Origin: Crotalaria pallida
Lineage: Eukaryota > Streptophyta > Magnoliopsida > Fabales > Fabaceae
DNA: 64,000 bases
Direction: 5' to 3'
Assembly (NCBI GenBank): GCA_037953625.1
Contig: CM075653.1
Coordinates: 101,411,639-101,475,638, forward strand
Shown here: in pieces, positions 1 to 12,778 of the stretch
Layout: each line of letters starts with the position of its first letter
How positions within the stretch are numbered: the first letter of the stretch is position 1
Made by a program: the position numbers and the translations under genes
Notes under the pieces: model-generated
The model's database searches: none
The model's input: the letters and a program-made list of their open reading frames with translations, nothing else
What the model was told of the DNA's origin: nothing

Positions 1-1197
1 TAAGTGACTAAAATAAATGTTACAGAACAAAATGATAAAAGTGCAAGAAGTTAAAGAAAGGAACAAAATAAATTAAAGAATAAAGTATAGGATGCTAATA
101 AAGAGGAAAATAAATACAAGAACTCAAGATATGATGCTTCCTACTGGTACCGTAGGTAATGATTAATGAGAGGAGAAAACAAAATAAAAAAGAAAGAATC
201 TAAAGTAATAAGATGAACAACAAATAAGTATCAAATAATAAAAGAACTATCAAAGGGTTAACTACTAACAGTAAGGAAATGAGATGAAGTAAAAATATAA
301 AGGAAAACAATGCAAAGTACTCTAGCAAGTTCTATTTGAATAGATGAGGAAGGGTATATAGTATATGTAGTTAGTGTGAGTATATGAAGTGGGAAAGGAA
401 TTTGAGAAAGGATGAGTGGAAGAGCTATGATATTTTGGGAGATATTACTTAAGGAATGGATAATTTTTTCATCGCCTTCTCCTCTTACTTCTACAATGCA
501 GCGAGTGGCTAAGTGAGGGAGTCATGAAGAGGAAGTGATCTAATTTATAAGCAAAGGGATTAAGGGGGTAGAGTGTGTTGTCTAACTCTCAATGGTGGAG
601 ATTAAAATTAAGGGCTAGGATGAGTAGTAGGAGAGTGATAGGAAAATCCAATAGGTAATACACATACACATTAGGTTGAGATTAAATTGGTTAGGATAGT
701 TTAGTTAGGGTAATTGGGGTTAGCCTCCTTAGTTGGGAAGTTGGTCAAGGAAATTAAAGAGCAGGATTTATTTATTTATTTTGCAAAAATTTTCACCTCT
801 TGAATCTTTCGATTCGGATTTAAAACAAAAGAGTTGTATAAAATCACTAATTGATAACTTGAATTTTTCTTAATAATAAAACTATTATCTAAATAATATA
901 TAATTTAATTTGTGTGACCATAAAATCAAATACAATGTAAAAATTGAAACCAGAGTTAAAAATTGTAAACCGATTAAATTTTAGGACACATGTTATAAAT
1001 AACTGTTATCCGGGATAAAAATCAAATTTTTATTAAAACCATATAAAATTTACAGTAGAGTATAAAATATTATTTTTATTGGAGATAATAAGAAATCGGA
1101 ATTACTTTTACTCACACTTTAAAAAAAAAATGTAACTATCATCCAAAATAAAAATAAAAGTCATAGTCTGACTGCTCTACAAAACAGTTGCATACTT
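1..1197. other. AT-rich intergenic DNA
   Basis: No ORF longer than about 60 codons with family resemblance, no clear repeat boundary and no RNA gene is visible. It is A-rich with short homopolymer runs. I see nothing functional that I can support here. Confidence 0.6.
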
Positions 1198-1200
1198 AGA

Positions 1201-1217
1201 GCATCTCCACCAATGAA
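1201..1217. repeat. Possible PIF/Harbinger-type terminal sequence
   Basis: GAGCATCTCCACC directly follows TTA. GAGCATCTCC-like termini next to a TTA/TAA duplication are typical of plant PIF/Harbinger elements and their MITEs. The matching inverted end was not found to the right, so the element would be one-ended or truncated. The Myb-like pseudogene just downstream fits this type. Confidence 0.35.
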
Positions 1218-1774
1218 CGAACTTTTCGTTCTTAAATGGACCCACACATTATTTTGTTATTCTTCACACCTTTTTATAACTTATGAATTACTAAGAACTA
1301 CAACCAAATTTTATTCCACCCATGAACCTACTACATACCCCACACTCCTAATATTTTATTATAAATATAACCACCATCAAATAACCAATTTGTTTACCAC
1401 CAAAAAAACTAACTAAATTTTGAATAATTTTTTTATTTTTCAACGGCTATTATTTTTTAAGCTATTTTTTTTCCCATTAACTCAAAATCATAAAAGCATA
1501 AAATATTGATAAATTCAAATTAGTAATGGTTATTGGTAATTATAATAATACATTAAAAATATCATAAACTTATAATAATACATTTAAAATTTCATAAACT
1601 AAAAATACATTTCTCATAACTTAAAAATGCATTAAAAATTACACATATTACCTTAGAAACAAGATAGAGATTATAAAAATACTAAAAATGCTATTTCATT
1701 TCATTTCATACTACATAGTGCATCATTATGCGAAATATTCATAGAAATTACAATAAACAATAACAAACTACATA

Positions 1775-3077
1775 CTAATTCATCCCATATTTTTTCCTAA
1801 TCATATCGCACAACATTACATAACTTTGAAATTGTAATTCATTCATTCCAGACGTATCTTTGAAAAGTAATGATATCTCGTTCATCTTCTTTTGCTCATC
1901 ATCCCTCCTCATCTTTTCCGCTTCCATCTGCAGCCTTTTCTCATCTAACTCCAGTTGCCTTTATTGCTTTGGCTCATCATCCCGTCTCATTTTTTCCTCC
2001 TCAATCCAAAGTTTTTTCTCATCTAGCTCGAGTTGTTTCAAAATAGCCCCAGCCTTCTTGTTTTGAACACTTAAGTATTCAACCTTAAATTCGTCGAACA
2101 TTTCAGCCTTTCCCCTTGATGTTCCACTTTCCACTTTTTGTTGATTTCCCCTTCCTTTTGACAGCCTTTTGACATATAGGTCTTTCAATAGAAGGATCTG
2201 AAAAAGGGTTATCTTCACCGGTTGGTGTTTGAGGGTCTGAGGAGGAAGTGTATGCCCCGGAAATAGAATTTTTTGTTCTTTTTGATGAACCTTCGTTGAA
2301 ACCACCATCAAACCATTTCGGTGAGTCTTTCACCAATCGCCAGACATGCTCCAACATGAACTTCTCTTTATGATCTTGATGATATATTGCCTTCGCTTTC
2401 TCCATGATATCTTCCTCGTTGCTCCCGCTTGTCTTGGACTCCACAACATGTTTGTAGCAACCAACAAACTTTTGAACACGAGCCTTGACTCTGTGTAATC
2501 GAGCTTTTATTTGATCCATATTTCTTTCCCTCATTTTTCCGCCACGGTACTTGTTGTATTGAGAGGTTATCCTTGACCAAAAACACCCCAATTTTTGGTC
2601 GTTGCCAACAACAGAATCTTCAGAAATGTTTAGCCAAGATTGAACAAGAAGTTTATCTTCCTCCGCATCAAATCTATCTCTTGCATTCTTCTTCCTTGTG
2701 GGAGCCGATACTCCTCCATCATCTTCAAGATCAATAGCTTCCAAACCAACTTCATTTTGAACCGGATAAACTTCAGACTCATGAGTCGATCCCCCAGGTG
2801 TTTCTGGATCTTTATCATTGATATTTGTGGTGAATGGGGGTGAAGGGAACATTGGATATGGATATGGTGGAGGCATTGAGGAATAATGATTTGGAGCATT
2901 TTGTGAAGGATATGGGTAAAAATGATGATGAGGGATGTTTGGTGCATTTTGTGGAGGATATGGGTAATAAGGATTGTTTGGATAATTTGGTATGTTTGGA
3001 GTTTGTTGAGGACTTTGAGAATTTGATCTTTGTAAACTCTTCCTAATGGCTTCTAAATGAGGTTGATTGGGATCCAT
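1775..3077 (-). pseudogene. Broken Myb/SANT-like gene of the PIF/Harbinger-associated type
   Basis: The minus-strand reading begins at an ATG at 3077 (MDPNQPHLEAIRKSL). Residues 1-80 are rich in Pro/Tyr/Asn. After an acidic stretch comes a trihelix/Myb-SANT-like region with the signature FDAEEDKLLVQSWLNISEDS and then GCFWSRITSQYNKYRGG, at roughly residues 135-190. This resembles plant proteins often labelled glutathione S-transferase T3-like or NAM-associated, many of which derive from the DNA-binding second ORF of PIF/Harbinger transposons. The first frame stops at 2103. Homologous-looking coiled coil continues in another frame (KAEMFDEFKVEYLS), stops at 1961, and then continues past that stop to about 1775 with a repeat of the motif LDEKKLWIEEEKMRRDDE / LDEKRLQMEAEKMRRDDE. 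A frameshift near 2130-2160 plus one in-frame stop therefore break it. No transposase ORF is visible nearby. Confidence 0.6.
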
Positions 3078-3823
3078 TAGAAAATCAAACTCAATAATAA
3101 AATTGATGAATAGAAGTTGAAGAAGAAAATTTAAGAATAAAAAATGTTGTGTGAATTGGATTAAAACAATCTAGTATTTATAGGAAAAAATTTTAATGTT
3201 AAAATTTTTACCGTTGTAATAATGTATTCGTTGATTGCCAACAGATCTATTCAGATAGAAGCAATACTACTGCTATTCTCTTTTTGAAATGAAATGCTAC
3301 TACTACTATTACTTGATTTTATATTATTTTATGATTATCTTGATCCTTCTTCATTTCAATTGATGGACTCCACACCCAATATGATCAACAAAGAGAACCA
3401 GCATAAACCCCCTATGTGGCATTGGCATGAACCCCCTTTCTTTCATTTCTTCCCTTTCTTCGAGCCACCACCACCGATTCACTCATCTCCGCCATCGCCA
3501 ATGAGTAGACCCATCTCTTCGACCCATCACCAACGAGTCACCGTCGCCTCCTTTTCCTCTTCCTTCAACCACCGCCACCTCCTCTTCCTTCAGCCCACCG
3601 CCGCCACCACCGCAGATGTGGAAGGCCAACAATGGATTTTTGATTGAAGGCCGTCTCTGCATGTGAAATCCCCTTCCCCTCTCTCTGTATTTTTTTATTC
3701 AATTTTTGATTTTTTTCGTTGATTGCTGTAATTTGATTTATTCAATCTGTTTGTTCTAATTTTTTTTATTGCTATAATTTTGTAATTTTGTTCTGATTTT
3801 TTTCTGGGATCCTTGATTGTTCT
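3078..3823. other. Intergenic stretch with pyrimidine-rich DNA
   Basis: Upstream region of the Myb-like pseudogene. It holds a short Pro/His/Ser-rich plus-strand ORF (3294-3647) with no recognisable domain, probably a composition artefact. Nothing else is supported. Confidence 0.5.
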
Positions 3824-4676
3824 TGTAACACCCGCAATTTCAGCATTTTAATAAATTGATTTTCGAGAGTTTCTGATTGGCCAGTTATTTTTAAATTCAT
3901 ATAAATTTGTTAATTGATTTAAATTACGAGTGGAAATGATTATTTGGAAATTGTTTTTATAATGGTGGATTATTTTGTTTTGAATTATGTTTTAAAGGGA
4001 TTATTATTTATTAATTTATTTGATTACGTAACATTGAAAATTCATAACTTTTGATCTGTAAATCTGAATTTGATAAATTTACAGTCAAAACGATCGTATT
4101 GAAAAGTAGAATTTATTTTGGTACTGTTTTGGAATTATTTTATTGTTCACGAAATTTTGGTATTTTTGGAAGGATTATAATGTTTTGTTTTAATTGAATT
4201 ATGATTTTTGAGTGTTATTTTACTGTATTGGAAAAATATTATTTTTCTACTAACAAAGGAGTACTGTACGATTTTATGAAGTATTTTGTGCATTTTGAAT
4301 TTTAAATTTTTAGACATACAATTAAGAGTGCACAAGACCCTAGGGTAACCTAATTAAATACACCCTACCATGATTAATCCCTAGCCACCCTAGTGTTCCC
4401 TATAGGAGACATGTAATTAATTACCTTATCCAAGAGTGCAAAATCCAACCAATGCATGCAATTGCCTTTGTCCCTTTGTCTTGAAAATTAATAATCTAAA
4501 CCTAAACCTACCTATATCTATTTAATTAGTAAGCATGCTCATAAAATAAAAATACAAAACCCAACCCCCATGAAATAAAGATAGATAGAGCCGTGGGGAG
4601 TATATTAGAAGGAGGAGACTCCTCAATTTTATTGACCCCATTATTTTTAATCAATGCACCCCCACCCACATTTTTT

Positions 4677-4690
4677 CTATAAAAGCCAAA
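4677..4690 (+). promoter_or_regulatory. TATA box of the 3824 LTR
   Basis: Sequence tctataaaagcc, in the same relative place (several hundred bases inside the LTR, ahead of a leader with a donor-like site) as the TATA boxes in the other LTRs here. Confidence 0.4.
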
Positions 4691-5339
4691 CACCCCACCC
4701 CCATTTTCATTTGTTCATGCCATTGTCTTAGACAAAAAAAAAAGAGAAAGAGAGGTGAGAAGAAAAGGAAGAAACCGTGGGGGAGGAAGAGGAAGAAGGA
4801 GGAGGGAAACTCATTTTTCTTGCTCATTTTCCTTGATTTCTCTTAGGTAATGAATCTCTAGCTCATGTTCTTCTTCTTTTTCATTTTTATTTTCGGTTTC
4901 TTTATGCTTCAAGGAAAGATTTTTGTTGTTCAATGCTAAAAACTTCTTGCATGTGGATTTTTCTTTCTTCTTGGAGATTTCTATACTTGATAAAATGTGT
5001 ATTTGAGTTTGGAATAAAAAAAATGAACATGCATGCACAAGGATGATGCTCACGGTTTTTGACCCCATTTTATTTTAAATAATTTTTTATTTTTAATTTG
5101 TATTTTTATGCTTGAATGTGAGTTAATATATTATGTTAATGAACTATGAGTCGTTGGTTTTCACAAATTTTTCCTATTTCTCTTTTGCATGTCACGGTCT
5201 AGGGTTTGAAATTGGGAAAAATGATTTTGTTTTTACTTGCATGCAATTGATTCTTGGTTCTTGCTATTTGTATGTTGTATTTTTGGTTTTCAAGTTAAAA
5301 ATGCATGAAAAATGAATTTTTGTGTGGATATGATATTTT

Positions 5340-6330
5340 TACGGTGCCACGGTTTTGCTCTTATTTGGTACCCATAAGGTTTTGTTTTACTTTTGATTTT
5401 GGAATAAGGAAATAAGTGAGGGTTTTGTTGATCTTGAAATATATTGATTTGTGTTGAGAAAATTTGATTTTTCCTCTATAAAAGATTCGGCCAAAGCAAG
5501 AAACCAAGGAGACAAATTTTTGTTTTTAATGCATGTTGGTTTTAGTTGTAAATCTATGATTTTTAAGTCTATGATTTTTAAGTCTTGGGATGTATATGTT
5601 TAAGTCTAAAAATGAAAAAGGAACAAGCTTGGTTTATGAGGAATGCCACGGTTTTGCCCTTGTTTATGTACAAGGTGATTTTTGTGTTTCTTTTTGGTGT
5701 TGATTAGTAATCTTGAAGTAAATGTGAGTATATTGTTGTGTGTTGTGAAAAAGTTTTGATTTCTCCTCTTAGGGCCATTCGGCCAAAACAAAATAGATAA
5801 AGGAAATGAGTTTTGTTTTGTTGCATGTTATGTTTTTAGTGCTCCTATATGATTTGAAGTCCTAAAGTGTAAAAGTCTTAAGCTTAAGGATTTAAAATAA
5901 ACATGCATGATGATTGTAGGTCCATACGGTTTTTGGTGAGCTTTTACTCAAAGTGTTTGATTTTTGTTTTGATTAATTTGTTTGGTGTTAAGAGTAAGGA
6001 AATAAGCTTGATTTTCATTGTCTTTAAAAAGTATATGTTTGTGTATTATTTTAGTGTGTAAAAGTTTCTAATCTTCTTCTTTAATAATTCGGCCCAAGTA
6101 TGTTAGTAAGGAAAACAAATTGATTTGATTTTTGCAAGTTTTAATTGAGCAAACACAAGTTGTTTTCATGCTTATAATAATTCGGTTCTTAAAGGAAAAT
6201 AATTTGATTTGGTTGGAGTTTATTGTTTTAAAAGGAGTTAAAGTAAGTTAAGCATGAAAATGAATTAGTTGGTTTGAAAAGTGTATGTTTGTGTGAGCTA
6301 ATTGTGTTGGCTGTAAATTTGTGACCTTGA
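5340..6330 (+). repeat. Degenerate tandem repeat, about 300-bp period
   Basis: Three related blocks begin near 5340, 5645 and 5930. Each has a gccacggttttg-like (or tacggtttttgg) start, a middle with aataaggaaataag and tgtgttg..aaa, and an end with attcggcc. They are strongly diverged. They explain some of the excess length of the surrounding LTR-like segment. Confidence 0.5.
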
Positions 6331-9300
6331 TGCATAATAATAGTAGGAAACAAAATCAATTAGGGGCTGAACATTTGAGAATGATATGGAAAACACTGGA
6401 AAACACAAAATTGAACCTATGCTAATTTTTTTATTTTTATGTTTTAGCTTGTTTAAGGTTTTGATAAATGTTAGTTGTGTTTATCCGATTGTCTATAAAA
6501 TTTGAAATGTTGTCCTTGATGTGATTTACATGTGTTCTGGAAAATTTGAATGAATTTGAAAGTGTTTTGATATTTTAAATGAATTTTGTTTGATGATGAA
6601 AGTTTAAGAAAATTGTGTTTTCAATGGCGAAAGATTTGAGTGAAAAATGTTTTCCTCAAGTTCAATTCCTGTGAGACTTGGTCACTGTTTTAGTGATTCT
6701 AATTTTAGTACCCCTGAATTTTTATGTGATGTTTGGGATTGGTTTGCTAAGTGTATTGAATTCATTTTAGTAAAAACGATTTCGGAAAAATAAGCTCTTC
6801 GGATTAAAGATGAACAGAATTTTTGAACATAACCGATTCCAAACGGCTTGAAATTTTTATACTAGTTTCTTAAACATGTCTTGAGTCTCTCTGTAAATTT
6901 TGAAGAGAATTGGAGTTGAGTTGATAATTTTTATAAAGGCAAAACAGTGAACCTTGTGATTCAGATTTTTCAGACTTAGTGATGATATTAATTGAAAAAG
7001 TATAATTAAACGACCTCAAAAATTCTGAAATTTTTATGAATTGTTCTCCACTGTATAAGGAAGATTTATACCATTTTTTATGTAATTTGGAGTTGATTTA
7101 CTATTTTTAATTGTTGCATTTTGTCCTCTGGACAGCAACGGTCCTGTTTGAATTTTTATGCGAAATTTGATTTGAAACCTAAGTTAAGATTGTTCAATTA
7201 ACTTGAAAATTTTATATGTTGAACTTTGGCATATGTGCATGTGTTTTGTAAATTTTGGGATTTGAATGAATCGATTTGATATGGTTTTTAGTTGTGTCTT
7301 TCTTATTTTTCCCGTAATTGAACTAGTACTCGATTTGATACTTTTTGAACATGTGTGAACTTTTGTGCATTGTTGTGTCTTGACTGGACTTGTGTGATGA
7401 CCACGATGCCTTGAAATAATTAAATGAGTGATTGTTCGATGATATGTTTAGGTTATGTGAAGAATGAATTGTAAGTTAATTAGTTTAGGTGTTGAATTTC
7501 GTTTGTACTATTCCTTGAAATTAATTGATGTATAAAAAGAATTTGTTTAATTGAAAAAGTGATAGGCTTATTTTTTCTGTTCTATCTTTTTGCATGATGT
7601 TGTGCTTGAAAAATAAATTGTTTTAAGTGTTTCTTTCGAAGAAAAGTATTAAGGGATTTAAAGTACGATTTTACGGTGTTTTCGGATTTTTCGAAAAAGT
7701 GATTTTGAGTTTATCTCTTCGCTGTCCAGCATTGATTGGATTTGTGTAATGTTTCTAAAAATGTTTTCAATTGGTTTAAAGTTTGAGTTTTCAATGGTAT
7801 TTGATTTAGAGAAAAATCGGATTGAAGAAATAACTTTTTTCGGTGTTTTTGGGTTTTCATTCGTGGCTGCCCGAAATGGGCCAGCAACTAAAGTATTTCT
7901 TTAAAATGTTTTACTAATTGTTTTGGAATAATTTTGAGGTATTTAAGATGTATTCGAAAGTTGAATTTGATTTAAGAAAGCAAAAATTTTCTTTTATGAT
8001 TTCCCGATCAGGATTTCAAACGCGTTTTTAAAAGTGAATTGATATTAAGTATGAATGAAGATTATATAGCTTTATATTAATTATGTTTTTTATTTTAAGC
8101 AAGGATTAGTAAGTTGGGAAATTGGAGCAGCTGACGGACGAAAGAACTCGCGACAGTTTCTGACAAGTATTGCTGGATTTAAGGTGAGAGAGGGGTTTTC
8201 CCCAGACACTATGGTATTTAGGAAAATATTAAGACGTTCCGTATCATCTCAAAGATCGGAACTTAGTGGTTTCAGGGTCAGTAGTATCATGGCGAATTGT
8301 TTGTGTGTGTGGCCACGTATACGAAGGGGACTAGGACCACGCACCCTATAATGCATGATGTGATTAATGTCAATATGCTATGATGATATGATTTGCTCTT
8401 ATTAATTATGCATGATGAATATTTTATATATATGATGCTAATGTTAATGTCTGGAACCATGTGAGATGTATGAATGATTAATCCCTGATGGAAATTAAGT
8501 GAGGCAATGGAAATTATGAAAAGTAATAATGATGCTGATGGGAATAATGCGATAATATTTAATTAAGTGATGAAAGAAAAGGATTTTGAATAATGGCGCG
8601 AGGTGCTGAAATATTTTGGAAATTGTGGAAATGAAAGTGCAAGGAAAGAAATGATAAGTCTAATGTGATCGGAATCCGAGATGAGAACGTGACAAGCAGA
8701 GAACGAATTAGCGTGATGTGTACCTGCACGAGGAACTCTCCAAGATGTATGATTGACGTGACGTGTTTGCCGAGGAGCTCCCCGACGTGATCAATGATCG
8801 GACAACTTCGAAGCATCAAGAAAACGTTGATGTGAAAGATTCGCTTTGAGGTCGAGGTTCACCAAAGGGATGAACAAGGGTGAATCGTCCGACTTAGGAT
8901 CTAATAAAAGATTAATAAAACTTTAAAACACATTGAATAATACGGAGAGTTGAGTGCGAAGTAGTGGAGAGGAAGATACCCTGTTTATCTGCGGATACTC
9001 AGGTGAGTGATTGTGATAGGGGAGGGTGATGACGGTGAAACGTCAAGTAACCTAGAGTGCTTTTCTAGGCAGAACGAGTCTATAAGTGATTGGGGATTAA
9101 TACCCAAGGGATCGTAGCATGTTCTGCACCCGGAACTAGAAAAGTACTGTCGCCCCCTTGAGCAAATTTGGAACAGTGAGAGGGAACCTGAACGAGGCGG
9201 GAAGTCGATTGGTGTTGGGCCCTTGCGATGTCGCGTAAAATGTTGATTGTCATGATGGTCGGCCTGTGTGGTTGTGGCTTTGACAAATACAGATGTTGTT

Positions 9301-9879
9301 GGATTCTCGACTGTTCGACCGGCGTGGGTTAAGGTTCCTGTACTCCTGTTTGCTTCCGACTAGGCTTGGGAGGATTGGAGGAGATGTGTGTGTTCTAACT
9401 AACTCTTCGATGACATTTCAGTAATTTCCCCTGTCATCGTTGGATGCACTTGATAAAACTTAATACAGAAAGATGAAATCATTAAAAGGATCGTCGGAAT
9501 AAGAGATTAAAATACTGCGTGATTTGTTGAGAAAGGAAAGTGGAAAAGGTCAAGTGGCAAGAAAGTATGGATAAGACTAAGGACGTGACATTGTTATGAG
9601 ATGTGATGTGGCATTGCGAAATGAATAATGAAAGAGATGAACGAAGAAGAGAGAGAATGACAAGAATGAAAGTATCTTGTGTTATGATAAATGATATTGA
9701 TAATGATGATGAGGTGAATTATGTTGTGTAATTTGTTATTTGATATTTATATACTGTTGTGTGCTTGTCTTAATATTGTGCCTTATGTAATTCCACCCGT
9801 CGACGAGAAATCGTTCGGGATCGCTCACTCTCTCCTCTACCCTATTTCTTCTGCTGGTATTTTATACCACGCAGCGCAG

Positions 9880-10123
9880 ATGGCGTATAGCATCAAGATC
9901 TGTGTGAGCCCATTGGACGATGGAAGCTGGGAGTTAACTCCGGTTGGCTGGAGATGGAGTGGACCCATCAGTGTGTAGGTCACTGATCCACTATTCACGC
10001 TTTGAGGGATTGGACCTGAAGGACTTGATGAGTAGGCTCGTGCTGACAGATCAAGAGTTCACGATGAATCCAACATTTCCCGATGATGACGAAGAAATAT
10101 TTGAAGACGCAGAGGAGCCGTAG
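9880..10123 (+). pseudogene. Possible relic of the LTR-encoded ORF
   Basis: An acceptor-like site (tttataccacgcag) precedes an ATG whose reading (MAYSIKICVSPLDDGSWEL) has the position and a weak resemblance to the start of the conserved LTR ORF found elsewhere here (RYLACIEIRPIPSGIW). It stops at 9978. Another frame ends at 10123 with an acidic tail (FPDDDEEIFEDAEEP), recalling the acidic C-terminus of that ORF. Similarity is weak and partly positional, so this is a guess. Confidence 0.25.
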
Positions 10124-10454
10124 GAGTTGTCAGGAGCGCCCGGTGTTGGTGGTGTCCCATAGTATAGGATTTTAATCATGTTCTGAATATGTAATGCACT
10201 ATCTGTAACACCCCAAATTTTTAATCCCTGATAAATAAAAATTTAATTATGAAGTTTGTTTATAATTAATTTCTTTTATTTTTATTTTAATTAATTATGT
10301 AAGTAAAAATGCATGAAAATTATTTGAAAATCATTAATGTGTGAAAATAATGTTTTTTCATATCAGTCCCTGTTTTAGGACTTAAAAATAATAACAGAAA
10401 GTTTTTGGAGGAAAGGAAATAAAAATATTTATTTTTCAAATTTTAGCTGAAAGA

Positions 10455-10480
10455 CTCGAGTCTTTCTGAGAAGACTCGAG
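10455..10480. repeat. Paired CTCGAG palindromes
   Basis: CTCGAG at 10455 and 10475, start-to-start 20 bp, each in an AGACTCGAGT context. Part of the fixed-spacing motif described under findings. Confidence 0.8.
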
Positions 10481-11514
10481 TATTTTGCACAGTGTTGCAC
10501 GAGTTAGTGCGTTTGGTGAGTCACCCACTCGAATACCTCACGAGTTAACACGTTTGCAACTCAGCAACACGTCCATGGCTTCGTGTCGACGTGCATGATC
10601 CATGATTTAGCTATAAATAGCCATGGTTGACGAATCAACCACTCATTTTTGTCAATTCGTGAAGAATTTCTAAGTGTAGGGTTCTTGACTTCATGCCTTC
10701 GATTCTCCTTGGTTCTTAAGAGTTGAGCTGCAAATTATACACCATTGTGAAGCTCACATTCAGGACTTCACAAAGATACCAAAATCGTGAGCTGAGTGTG
10801 TATGTGTAAGAAGAATCGAAGCTCGAAAGTTCGGGTCTCTTTGCTATCAAACCAGAAAAACAGAGTCTTGGAGCTCGATTGTGGTAAGCTCAAGTCTCCC
10901 TTTGTTTTGGAACTTGTTAGATTTCAAAGTTAATGTTGCAAAGATTATAGTATAACCTTTTTCCCCAAATCTTATGCATGTTTGATGGGTCAAATTCTCT
11001 GGTGTTTGCACCCTGTTGAACTGCTCGAGTCTGAGAGGGAGCTTTTGGAATTTGATGTTCTGGTGCAAATCCTTACTTAAATCCTGTTCAAGCACGACCC
11101 TAAGGTATGGGGGAAGCTAACCATTTGCTAGAATGAGAATGAAATGCATTAGAAAATAGGATGAGTCACCATGAGGCTTAAGGGCTTAGTTTGAAATAGG
11201 ATTTTGGCTTTGAGGCCAATCTGAGCCATAAAATTGTTGGAACAAGTTTAAGCAAATGCATGTGAACTTAATTGATGTTGAAACCATGATGGAAATGAGT
11301 ATAATTGATTATGGTGTGTTAAGTTGTTGAAAATGTGGTTTTATGCATAATGGGTGCTCAGATCCAATTCTATGTAATATGGTGTCATATCTGTGTTGGA
11401 ACATGTTTGTTATGCATAATGTTAACTTTGTTGAGCATTGGTTTTGATTGAATTTGATTAGAATCGAAAATGGTGTGTTAAAACTCAATTTTTAGTGCTA
11501 TCTGTCTGTCAACA

Positions 11515-11540
11515 CTCGAGTCTTTGACTTGAGACTCGAG
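11515..11540. repeat. Paired CTCGAG palindromes
   Basis: CTCGAG at 11515 and 11535, spacing 20 bp, just left of the nested solo LTR. A related pair (CTCGAG plus a mutated CTCAGG mate) follows at about 13988. Confidence 0.8.
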
Positions 11541-11998
11541 TATTCTGGAAGCACCAGTGTGTAACACCCTATAATTAATTACCCTTAATTCCCCTTATAT
11601 TAAAAACACGGGCTTGAAAATTCCTTTTTAATTTATGAAAATCAACCATCAAACGGACGGAGTTTCGTTTGTTTTTCGGACTCTTCTAAAATTTCAACCT
11701 GATAAACGCATTCATATAATATCAACAGTAGCCAGCAGGGCTCAAATATAAGAATATGTGCATCATATAGTGGCCCCAAGGGCTCAAAAGTAAACATCAG
11801 AAACTGTTTGTCAGAGTGCCAGCAAAATGCTAAGTATGTAAATCAAGAAGCCATAACAACAACTATGCCCAAAAATGAATCATAAACCATGCTCCAAATA
11901 AAACTATCCTAAGCCTCGCTAAAAAAGCATATACAGCACATATTCATCAAAATAATATGGAGGCTTAGGTCCATGCAATGCATCTAAGTCCCACAACC

Positions 11999-12063
11999 CT
12001 ACTCTCCCTGTGAGGGAGAGTAATTCTGCTCGGTCGGTCCTGGTGTATACTCCGACTCAGTAC
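11999..12063 (-). other. Conserved short exon-like segment after an LTR acceptor
   Basis: Downstream of TTTTTCAG the minus strand reads TESEYTPGPTEQNYSPSQGE then stop. The LTR at 15245 has TEPELTPSQAEQEYSPPQGK then stop in the same place. No upstream reading frame joins cleanly (the frame meets TGA across the nearest donor), so coding is unproven. Confidence 0.3.
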
Positions 12064-12385
12064 CTGAAAAATGGTAAGGAGGTGAGTATTACACAATAAA
12101 ATAGGGAAGCAGTTTCTATTATGCTATACTGAACCACCAGGCCAAATACAAATAATCATATAATACACCTAAGTCAGTAAAACATTCCCAAAACAATTCA
12201 ATTGGTTCCATTTCATTGATGGAGTAATTTAATTTATAGTTTTAACTTCAATATTTCATACTTTCCAAGTTTATACCAAAATACAAAGTAGCCATACACT
12301 TGCATAAGATTACTATCCATTTTTAATCGCATAAACTTTGTGTTTTTGTAAAGACTTTTAGAAATTATTACGTGGATTTCCATCA

Positions 12386-12778
12386 TTGCGTACAGTCTCC
12401 TTCGGACAACGTCTTACAGCAGCGCATCAAGTGCGTCTTACGCGGTCTATGTGTACAGTCTCCTACGGACAACGTCTTACAAGACCTGGATTCCACAATC
12501 GGAAAGTGCATCCATCATTGCGTACAGTCTCCTTCGGACAACGTCTTACAGCAGCGCATCAAGTGCGTCTTACGCGATCTAATCGTACAGTCTCCTACGG
12601 ACAACGTCTTACAAGATCTGGAGAGGCACAATCCAATTATATCTTTAATTAACATATGGTGTGTGTGTCCATAACTGCGTACAGTCTCCTTCGGACAACG
12701 TCTTACAGCAGCGCATCAGGTGCGTCTTACGCGATCTATGCGTACAGTCTCCTACGGACAACGTCTTACAAGATCTGA
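12386..12778. repeat. Minisatellite of six half-units in the solo LTR
   Basis: Six copies of GTACAGTCTCCTWCGGACAA followed by CGTCTTACA start near 12389, 12452, 12521, 12586, 12679 and 12743. They alternate between two contexts (…CAGCAGCGCATC and …CAAGATCTG), giving three composite repeats. It lies between the donor-like and acceptor-like sites of the LTR. Confidence 0.85.

Larger units (their letters stand above)
3824..10203 (+). mobile_element. Truncated, unusually long LTR-like segment (chromovirus-type start)
   Basis: It starts TGTAACACCCGC, the same type of terminus as the complete chromovirus LTRs in this window (TGTAACACCC...GGGTGTNACA). A TATA box (tctataaaag, about 4677) lies about 850 bp in, followed by a GA-rich leader and a donor-like TTAG/GTAATG near 4845. 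A second donor-like AAG/GTGAGAG lies near 8181. No gag or pol is seen. The right end is lost where the next LTR starts at 10204, so no target duplication can be checked. At more than 6.3 kb it would be very long for an LTR. Internal duplications (5340-6330) explain part of this, and a composite of several insertions is possible. Confidence 0.45.

Noticed and set aside
3294..3647. 117-codon plus-strand ORF rich in Pro, His and Ser
   Set aside because: No domain, no homologous copy in the window and strong composition bias; most likely chance.
12372..12674. Two overlapping ORFs of 100 and 88 codons
   Set aside because: They are translations of the minisatellite in two frames.
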